From positions 75,691,460 through 75,755,459 of the forward strand of contig OZ038485.1 in NCBI GenBank assembly GCA_964036315.1: a DNA stretch of 64,000 bases, in the 5' to 3' direction. Both the position numbers and the translations under genes were made by a program. The notes under the pieces were generated by a model. The model had not been told where the DNA came from. It saw nothing but the letters and a program-made list of their open reading frames with translations, and did no database searches. The DNA comes from Acanthosepion esculentum (lineage: Eukaryota > Mollusca > Cephalopoda > Sepiida > Sepiidae). This document shows positions 56,259 to 64,000 of this stretch, piece after piece (position 1 is the first letter of the stretch; every line of letters starts with the position of its first letter).

Positions 56259-56306
<48 letters not shown>
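56259..56306. repeat. (TA)n microsatellite, right of the LINE insertion
   Basis: About 48 bp of TA directly beyond the LINE 5' end. Confidence 0.93.
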
Positions 56307-56307
<1 letters not shown>

Positions 56308-56634
56308 CTTTATCTGCATGTACATGTGTATATGTCCGCATGGGTAGGGATCATATTGAATGATTTTTTTTTCATGGCTACAGGTGTAATTATCTAACAA
56401 TGTTCTGCCTTTTGTCTTCTCTTTGAGTAAAAATGTAAAATTTATCATTTAGTAGTGTCTAGTATTTTGAGAGATGACTGGAAATGTATTTTTTTTCCCC
56501 TTACCTCTACCCCTTTGTTTAATGAATTCTTGGATACGCCTCCTCCCAAACTGTAGTAGAATGTCCAGCCTACCCCATAAAATGTGATAAGTATCTGTTG
56601 TTGGCGATGGAGAGTTGAACATTTGTGGAAATCA
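56307..56634 (+). other. Sequence between the two 5' modules of the R4/Dong-like LINE
   Basis: Non-coding. It would be adjacent to 52617 if the inserted minus-strand LINE were absent, so it is probably the rest of the first 5' module (module period about 0.6 kb after subtracting the insertion). Confidence 0.5.
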
Positions 56635-56922
56635 CTTGTGCCATGCTCCGAAAATGTAAGAAATGGTAAATATTGTAACATATTTTTTTTCAACTATACT
56701 TTTCATGTACTTCTTCACTACTATGATTCTAAATCCCTTTGACTCAATTTAACTTTGTTTCATTTGGATTCCCTTTTCTCTTTCCTTTTTCTTCCCTTTT
56801 TTTTATATATATATATATAACTCTATATACTACAATCTGATACTCCCCCTGGGAGTTGTAACTCCGACTTATACTAAGTTAAAACTTAGTATATTCTACC
56901 CCACTGAATACAATACATTTTT

Positions 56923-58455
56923 ATGAACTATTCCACCTCCGATATATCATGTTGGGCGTGCTTTTGGACCTTTTACCAGAGTCATCCTAAAGCTGGTAAC
57001 TTGAACATAATTATCCCTTGGCGGTCAAGGTTAAAATGCAAATCTCTACCAATTTCAATGAATACGAATAAAATTTCATACCGGATCAGTCGTCACCTAG
57101 GTCAACAAGGGCCGCGTCACTCAGAGAGGAACCAGTCTGAGGACGAAAAATCTGTCACTGGAACAAACTCTTCCGCAAACGAAGAGACACTAGGTCACCA
57201 AAACCGGATTATTGCCAACCTTGGACGAAGTGACTCAATACCAAATCGACTATTAAAAAGAAAACGAACGAAATGGACCTGCGAAGAGTATCGACAAGTT
57301 ATGACATCTTTCTTCACTGCACTCGAAAACCCAGCAAAGAACACCACCAATCAAACATACCAAATATGGAGAAGTATGGTGGGAAATGATATAAGACCTA
57401 ACCTCAATCCAACCATGCTTGCTAATGTCCATAGGGACATGCGAAACAACAGACTCTCAAAGATAGAAATTGATAGGATAAAATTAGATATAAGACAAAA
57501 TACTATGACCCATCACTCAAACTGTAATGAGATGAAAGTAGAAATAAGTAATGTGACAGAGGATGAGGTAAAAACTAAAACAAATGAAATACGAAATAAC
57601 CTCCCAGGAAATAAAATCAAAGACTCTATCTTAACCTGCAGTTCTCCAGACAATGTCACTAAGGATGATTCCAAGTACATTAAGTTAGAATTCCTTGAAA
57701 ACCACAAATCTGAAATCACCGAAGCAAAAAACCACGTCATCCAAGTACTCAGCAGAGTAACTTTCATACAATTGTCAGAAAGAGACCAGCTACCCAAAAT
57801 CCATATGATGAATTCCAACAAGCACATTGTGAAAATATACAACGCTGCTCTGGAAATACTGTTAACAGATAAACCACCGGGAAACATCACTGAAGTTAAC
57901 AACATCATATATGCAACAGATTTAGCAGCGACTCTGAAGCTTGGGATCAAGACAATAAATAAAGTTAACAGACATAGAGAGCCAGCTTGGAAAGCAAAAC
58001 TGTTATGAAAAATAAAACAAATCAGATGTGAGCTTTCTATATTAGATGAGCTTACGAGAAACCCTAATATTTCCACACACAAGTGCAAAATGATCAAGAG
58101 GAAATACAAAATTAAATTCCTACTTGACATTCCATCAACCACGGAAATGCTGAAGTAGAAACTTCAGCTAAAAGCACAGAGAACAAGACGATATGAAAAA
58201 CGTTGTAGGTTCTATCGGCAAAATAAAATATTCCAAACGGACCATAAGAAATTTAACAGGGAAATTGGAAAAACACCTATACATGTCGAAAGGCCACCAC
58301 CGATTGATAATGTACAGACATTTTTGGAAAATATTTGGAGCAGCCCGAAGGAATATAACCCAAATGCAGAATGGTTCCGACGTGAAGAAGAATGAATGGT
58401 AGATACACCTCTGCAAGAATGGGAAAATATATCCACAGATGATGTTAGGGAGCTC
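56923..58455 (+). pseudogene. N-terminal part of the R4/Dong-like polyprotein
   Basis: Open from the ATG at 56923 to a TGA at 58006. Further in-frame stops follow (near 58156, 58394, 58455), all compatible with point mutations. Contains TKWTCEEYRQVMTSFF, a Myb-like DNA-binding opening expected in this group, and the pre-RT region (KAKLL..KIKQIRCELSILDEL, RRYEKRCRFYRQNKIF, WSSPKEYNPNAEWF). The role in the family is target DNA recognition and RNA binding. No clear CCHH zinc finger is seen. The true start may lie upstream. Confidence 0.78.
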
Positions 58456-58457
58456 TA

Positions 58458-59723
58458 ATGAAATCCCAAAAATGGAAATCCCCAGGAAATGACAAGGTTC
58501 CCAATTTCTGGCTTTATCATCTCTCATCTATCCATAATATCCTTGCGAAAACATTATCAAAGCTTGTAAATAATCCCAATAAAATCCCGGAATGGATTAC
58601 TGAAGGTATTACATACCTCATACCAAAAACAAATGAAACAGACGACCCAAAAAATTATCGATCAATAACATGTCTCTCCACAATGTACAAGTTGATCACG
58701 TCTGTCCTGACGAACCGTGCTTACTCCTTTTTCGAAACAAACAGCATTCTTCCCCTGGAACAGAAAGGATGCTGGAGAGGTTCATATGGCTGCAAAGATC
58801 AACTACTGATAAATAAAATGATCCTGGAAAATTGCAGGAGAAGACGTAGAAATCTTAGCGCAGCGTGGATTGATTATCATAAAGCCTTTGATAGTGTTCC
58901 ACATTCTTGGATCCTTAAGACTTTAGAAATGTACAAAGTCTCCCCTGTGGTATTAAATTTCCTTAAGCACAGCATGGGAATGTGGAACACCAAACTATAC
59001 CTTAGTCACACCAGAGGCACTGCCATATCCAACCAACTAAATATCTGACGTGGAATCTTTCAAGGAGACTCCCTGTCACCCCTTTTGTTTTGTTTGTCTT
59101 TAATCCCCCTTACGCATGAACTGAACAACAGTAGCTATGGTTACAAAATAAATAAGAAAATATTCAATCACCTACTCTACATGGATGATCTCAAACTCTT
59201 TGCCAAAGACGAGAATGAGTTGAAGGGCCTCCACAATATTGTAAAATACTTCAGTGACGACATAGGTATGAACTTCGGATTAGATAATTGTGCAAAAGTT
59301 ACATTCAAGAAAGGTAGAATTACAGAAGCACCCTTAATAGATTTAGATTTTGTCACAAAGATTAGGGAACTGGAGCATGATGAAGCTTATAAGTATCTAG
59401 GAATTAGCGAAGGAGATGGCATACAACACCCCCAAATGAAGGAGAAGGTAAGAAAGGAGTACTACAGGCATGTACGTCTGGTACTAAATACTGAGCTAAA
59501 CTCTAAAAACAGAATATCAGCCATAAACATCTTGGCTGTCCCTGTGGTGCAATACAGCTTTAATGTCCTTAACTGGACCATAGCTGAAATTAAGCGAATG
59601 GACGCCAAAATGAGAAAGCTCCTCACTTGCTACCTGTATGTGCCCAGATCAGAAGGAGGCAGAGGATTAGTTCAACTAGAACTGCCCTACAAAACAACAA
59701 CAATTGGCCTCCAAGGTACTTGA
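58458..59723 (+). pseudogene. Reverse transcriptase of the R4/Dong-like LINE
   Basis: Shifted by an indel at about 58455 relative to the N-terminal part. Motifs in order: KWKSPGNDKVPNFWL, PKNYRSITCLSTMYKLIT, AAWIDYHKAFDSVPHSW (motif A, D present), a TGA at 59046, then RGIFQGDSLSPLLFCLSLIPL, HLLYMDDLKLFA (YMDD active site intact), LGISEGDGIQH and RISAINILAVPVVQYSF. Apart from the nonsense codon and the flanking shifts the polymerase residues are conserved. Confidence 0.88.
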
Positions 59724-60671
59724 AAACTACAGAAGACTGGATGATGATATGTGTCAAGGAACATGAAAGTAGTAAGCGTCATTACTCCATAATAAAGGAA
59801 ACCAACAAATTCAAAATGGAGTTTCAAATGGGTGCAGAAATACAAGTACAGCACGGTAAACCGGCTGAAGCTGCAAAATACTTAAAAAAGAAAGCAAAGA
59901 CAGATGCAACCGACCAGATACAGAAACAATGGCAAGATAAACCGCTTCATGGCTAATATTCTGCCCGTACCAAACAAGCTGACATAGACAAAAACCGTAC
60001 CCATCATTGGCTACGTAGTGTAGGGTTGAAAGCTGAAACTGAAGGTTTTATCATTGCTGTACAGGACCAATGCTTGTTAACTAGGAATTATCAAGCACAT
60101 ATACTAAAATACTGTGTTATCCCAAAATGCAGATTCTGTGATAAATATCCAGAAACCATTGATCATCTTGTATCAGGTTGCACGATATTGGCACCCACTG
60201 AATATAAAAACCGGCATGACAGAGTGGGCCAATATCTGCACTGGAAAATTTGCAACTTCTATGAGAAGGAAACTGAAAGAAACTGGTACGAACACCGCCC
60301 AGACCTGGTTACGGAGATAGGACCTGTTACAATTCTATGGGGCTACACAATACACACTGACAGAACAATCAAAGCCAACCGCCCAGACATTGTTATTAAA
60401 GACCACAAACAAACAAAAATACCTCCTTATTGATATGGCAGTCCCTGCAGACTGCAATGTATCAAAATACAAGGACCATGAAATAGAAATCTCAAAAATG
60501 TGGCACATGGGAACATCAACAATCCCTGTTGTAGTTGGAGCCTTAGGATTGGTTGGAAAAGATTCCAGTAGACTAATTGAAGGGATCCCTGGAAGTCCAT
60601 GCCTCAAAGAGATACAAAAAATTATTCTGACAAGTACAGACCACACTTTACGAAGGGCTTTATTTATGTAA
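59724..60671 (+). pseudogene. CCHC knuckle and restriction-like endonuclease of the R4/Dong-like LINE
   Basis: The reading frame changes at about 59700, has a TAA at 59954 and changes again at about 60415. Contains THHWLRSVGLKAETEGFIIAVQDQ, the knuckle CRFCDKYPETIDHLVSGC (CX2CX8HX4C), then the nuclease core RPDIVIKDHKQT and, after the shift, LLIDMAVPADCNV and a YKDHEIEISKMWHM block. The R-PD ... D pattern is the PD-(D/E)XK-like centre that nicks target DNA in R2-type elements. The frame ends at 60671, followed by the 3' UTR. Confidence 0.85.
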
Positions 60672-60776
60672 TTTTTTTTTTTTTCCAGTGGAAAGTGTCA
60701 TGATACCATTTATAACCTTAGGTCCCTGGGCGGGACCCCGAAAGAAATGCGTAAACTGCAGTTATCAAAGGAAATA

Positions 60777-60797
60777 AAAATAATAATAATAATAAAA
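60777..60797. repeat. (TAA)n tail/target of the R4/Dong-like LINE
   Basis: About six TAA units terminate the element. A comparable (GAT)(AAT) repeat precedes the first 5' module at 52434-52460. Confidence 0.9.
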
Positions 60798-61210
60798 CAA
60801 CTTGGCTTCAATGTGGAAGAGAAATGATATGAACATCAGCCAGAGGCAGTGGGAGAAAATGATAGTCACAAGAGATTATAGGATTTCTCTATCCTGGCCA
60901 AGCATGTCATTGAAGCATGGATACCTGATCTTATATAATAGATAAAGAAAATAGCAAGTGTCAAATTATTGTTTTTCTTGTTCCATATGATGCAAGAGTG
61001 GACCTTAAATAAATTGAAAAGAATGAAAGTGGCAGACAGTTAATGAAGCAATGGAACATGAATGTTGAAGTAATTCCAGTAGTAATGGGTGCACAAGAAA
61101 CAAGAGTGGTTAGGGAGAATTAGAATTGAGGTTACAATTGCAAACCTTCAGAAAACTGCTGTTCTTTATTCTGTGAGGAATATACTAAAAATGTTCTGGA
61201 GTTGTGAGAA
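60798..61210. other. AT-rich spacer before the minisatellite
   Basis: No recognisable element. Chance frames only. Confidence 0.5.
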
Positions 61211-63030
61211 GCCTTGTTGACAGCATGCCTTGAGAAGCCTTGTTGACAGTATGCCTGGAGAAGGCTTGTTGACAGCATGCAATGAGAAGCCTTGTTGACA
61301 GTATGCCTGGAGAAGGCTTGTTGACAGCATGCCTGGAGAAGGCTTGTTGACAGCATGCCTTGAGAAGCCTTGTTGACAGCATGCAATGAGAAGACTTGTT
61401 GACAGCATGCCTTGAGAAGCCTTGTTGACAGCATGCAATGACATGCCTTGTTGACAGCATGTCTTGAAAAGCCTTGTTGACAGCATGCTTTGAGAAGCCT
61501 TGTTGACAGCATGCAATGATATGCCTTGTTGACAGCATGCCTTGAGAAGCCTTGTTGACAGCATGCCTTGAGAAGCCTTGTTGACAGCATGCAATGACAT
61601 GCCTTGTTGACAGCATGCCTTGAAAAGCCTTGTTGACAGCATGCCTTGAGAAGCCTTGTTGACAGCATGCAATGACATGCCTTGTTGACAGCATGCCTTG
61701 AGAAGCCTTGTTGACAGCATGCCTTGAGAAGCCTTGTTTACAGCATGCCTTGAAAAGCCTTGTTGACAGCATGCCTTGAGAATCTTTGTTGACAGCATGC
61801 CTTGAGAAGCCTTGTTGACAGCATGCCTTGAGAAGCCTTGTTGACAGCATGCAATGACATGCCTTGTTGACAGCATGCCTTGAGAAGCCTTGTTGACAGC
61901 ATGCCTTGAGAAGCCTTGTTGACAGCATGCAATGACATGCCTTGTTGACAGCATGCCTTGAGAAGCCTTGTTGACAGCATGCCTTGAGAAGCCTTGTTGA
62001 CAGCATGCAATGACATGCCTTGTTGACAGCATGCCTTGAGAAGCCTTGTTGACAGCATGCAATGACATGCCTTGTTGACAGCATATATCAAGAAGACCTG
62101 TTGACAGCATGCCTTGAGAAGCCTTGTCGACAGCATGCAATGAGAAGCTTTGTTGACAGTATGCCTGGAGAAGGCTTGTTGACAGCATGCCTTGAGAATC
62201 TTTGTTGACAGCATGCAATGAGAAGACTTGTTGACAGCATGCCTTGAGAAGCCTTGTTGACAGCATGCAATGACATGCCTTGTTGACAGCATGTCTTGAA
62301 AAGCCTTGTTGACAGCATGCCTCGAGAAGCCTTGTTGACAGCATGCAATGACATGCCTTGTTGACAGCATGCCTTGAGAAGCCTTGTTGACAGCATGCAA
62401 TGACATGCCTTGTTGACAGCATGCCTTGAAAAGCCTTGTTGACAGCATGCCTTGAGAAGCCTTGTTGACAGCATGCAATGACATGCCTTGTTGACAGCAT
62501 ATCTTGAGAAGCCTTGTTGACAGCATGCCTTGAGAAGCCTTGTTTACAGCATGCCTTGAAAAGCCTTGTTGACAGCATGCCTTGAGAATCTTTGTTGACA
62601 GCATGCCTTGAGAAGCCTTGTTGACAGCATGCCTTGAGAAGCCTTGTTGACAGCATGCAATGACATGCCTTGTTGACAGCATGCCTTGAGAAGCCTTGTT
62701 GACAGCATGCCTTGAGAAGCCTTGTTGACAGCATGCAATGACATGCCTTGTTGACAGCATACCTTGAGAAGCCTTGTTGACAGCATGCAATGAGAAGCCT
62801 TGTTGACAGCATATCTCAAGAAGACTTGTTGACAGCATGCCTTGAAAAGCCATGTTGACAGCATGCCTTGAGAAGTCTTGTTGACAGAATATCTTGAGGA
62901 GCCTTGTTGACCGCATGCCTTGAGAAGCCTTGTTGACAGCATATCTTGAGAATCTTTGTTGGCAGCATGCAATGAGAAGCCTTGTCAATAGCATGCAATG
63001 AGAAGCCTTGTTGACAGCATGCCTTGATAA
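61211..63030. repeat. 26-bp minisatellite, 70 units, with 78-bp higher-order structure
   Basis: Unit GCCTTGTTGACAGCATGC plus a variable 8-mer. The main 8-mers are CTTGAGAA, AATGACAT, AATGAGAA and CTTGAAAA. The first unit starts at 61211 and the last at 63005, a distance of exactly 69 x 26, so there is no net indel. The commonest order is CTTGAGAA, CTTGAGAA, AATGACAT, a 78-bp trimer, clearest at about 61560-62070. A block marked by the rare TTTACAG and TCTTTGTTG variants occurs at 61731 and again at 62537, 806 bp (31 units) later. All three minus-strand frames stay open over long stretches because the unit has no stop in any phase. This is not treated as coding. Confidence 0.95.
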
Positions 63031-63890
63031 TTAATAATGTTTAAATAATAAAAATTTTTAAATAATGAATTTTTTCATTTATTTTCTTTTAGTTGGATAG
63101 AAGTAAAAGAATTAGAAATAAGAAATATGAACAATTTATAAAATATAAATTATGACAGCATTACTCTCAAAGTGTGACAGTTACTTGACAATGTCTTTTG
63201 AAAATCCTGAAGATATTAAAGTATACTCCAAAACAATTAAATACCAAAAATAGTGACATCCATTTAGAAAATTGATGAATTTTCTAGAGATGTATTGTGT
63301 TAAAATCCTAAGAACTGAAAATTTTTGTTTATTAATTTTAGGAGTTATCATTTCAAGAGTTATTCAAACAGCTAAAATAATTCATTTTGTTATTTCTGTT
63401 ATTCTCAAAAGGCTTCAACTAAATCCTTTGATAGCTTTCTTCAGGTGTATTTTCTGTATGCAAAGAGGTCATCTCTTTTTTTCAGTACTGCAAAACAGAG
63501 AAAAGGTAGAAAACAGAAAATTCAAAATGTTTCCAACAACAATTTTAAAAATGACTAATTCCATTTTCAGCAATATGTGCAGTACAGTTTGTTCCATAAT
63601 TTCTATACAGGGATGTTCTCAATTCCTTTGTTTGTTAAAGTCCTTGTTGAGGAATGGTACACCATTTTGAAATTTATACTGGTCTGATTTAGGCATTGAT
63701 TTAGGCATGTAGTCGACAAGTTGATATATGCCTGTTTTTTCAATCTTCTCACTTTCCAGTAGTGTTCTGTATTTATTTGAACTTCATCCCAGAAAGGGTA
63801 ATATCAGATTTTATCTGCCACAGGAGATCTTTCCAATTCACTTTTGGATATGAACTTTTTGTGTTCCCTCAGTTTAGTAAATCTGAAGAT
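63031..63890. other. AT-rich DNA, nothing recognised
   Basis: A 132-codon plus frame (63272-63670) is composed of low-complexity Ile/Leu/Phe-rich sequence without known motifs and without an element context. Confidence 0.45.
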
Positions 63891-64000
63891 CATAGAATAA
63901 AGCCACTAAAACACAAGGGGTTACTGAGTGTGAAAGAATATTAGAAAAACATTATTAAGGCAAGAGAACAATAAAAGAACAGGAATTAAGAAAGCAGAAA
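63891..64000 (-). pseudogene. LINE 3' non-coding fragment running off the window
   Basis: Plus-strand words AAGCCACTAAAACACAAGGG, TTACTGAGTGTGA, AACATTATTAAGGC and AGAAAGCAGAAA match the 3' part of the minus LINE copies at 47.9-48.0 and 29.0-29.1 kb in the same order. The copy continues past 64000. Confidence 0.75.

Larger units (their letters stand above)
56635..60797 (+). mobile_element. R4/Dong-like LINE with restriction-like endonuclease
   Basis: 5' module TGTGCCATGCTCC at 56635, a non-coding leader with a 10-bp-arm hairpin (ATACTAAGTT / AACTTAGTAT, about 56871-56892), one long coding region (about 56923-60671) broken by stops and shifts, a ~105-bp 3' UTR with a GGTCCC/GGGACC hairpin near 60720-60736, and a (TAA)n tail at 60777-60797. 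Single-ORF layout, YMDD RT, CCHC knuckle and C-terminal RPD-type nuclease place it in the R2/R4/NeSL-like group. The TAA tail points to Dong-like targeting of TAA repeats. Confidence 0.85.

Noticed and set aside
61132..62998. Several long minus-strand open frames (up to 548 codons) rich in Cys, Gln and Ser
   Set aside because: They are the translation of the 26-bp minisatellite. The unit has no stop in any phase and 26 is not a multiple of 3, so every minus frame stays open. No start context, splice signals or unique flanking domain were seen.
61211..63030. CRISPR-like regular repeat
   Set aside because: The repeat is 18 bp plus an 8-bp variant from a handful of types, with no unique spacers, in animal DNA.

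Overview
The window is repeat-dominated, AT-rich animal DNA with no bacterial gene organisation. It has long TA, CA and TAA microsatellites, tRNA-derived SINEs of two head types that share one 3' domain, many decayed copies of one endonuclease-type LINE, Penelope-like GIY-YIG fragments, three Ty3/gypsy lineages and an R4/Dong-like LINE. This mix suggests a mollusc, most likely a cephalopod such as an octopus; that assignment is inference from repeat style, not from a diagnostic gene. The only piece of ordinary host gene I can support is one exon (39684-39889) whose end resembles the start of the transporter domain of SLC17 (vesicular glutamate/sialin) carriers, followed by a GTGAGT donor.

Layout. 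0.3-0.8 kb: decayed mariner-like transposase (minus). 2.6-9.4 kb: a LINE copy split by a 5.26-kb Ty3/gypsy element with 351-bp LTRs and a perfect 5-bp target duplication; its leader carries about six tandem copies of the LTR/primer-binding junction. 11-13 kb: four SINEs in inverted pairs, the second pair enclosing a GIY-YIG endonuclease fragment. 13.2-17.2 kb: a second Ty3/gypsy element (LTRs 126-130 bp, target duplication GAACA). 18.4-24.9 kb: a degenerate GTGAAGAGAAAGG-type array interrupted by a third Ty3/gypsy element (copy A). 24.9-31 kb: LINE fragments, microsatellites and two long foldbacks. 31.7-35.0 kb: copy B of the third element, inverted and 3'-truncated. 37-49 kb: LINE ends, the SLC17-like exon, a ~340-bp tandem repeat, SINEs and a second Penelope-like fragment. 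50.3-50.7 kb: a foldback MITE with ~95-bp inverted termini. 52.4-60.8 kb: an R4/Dong-like LINE whose 5' module occurs twice, with a relatively intact, CpG-rich LINE inserted between the modules in a TA microsatellite. 61.2-63.0 kb: a strictly 26-bp minisatellite of 70 units with 78-bp higher-order organisation.

The mobile genes are mostly dead: frameshifts, stops and lost catalytic residues are recorded per gene. The most unusual signal is a set of four short-spacer foldback inverted repeats (22-32 bp arms, spacers 4-8 bp, one mismatch each). One of them sits at the YxDD position of the copy A and copy B reverse transcriptase. Another exists only in copy B, so copy A shows the state without it. 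A second surprise is that copies A and B are almost identical internally although their LTRs have diverged by roughly a tenth.
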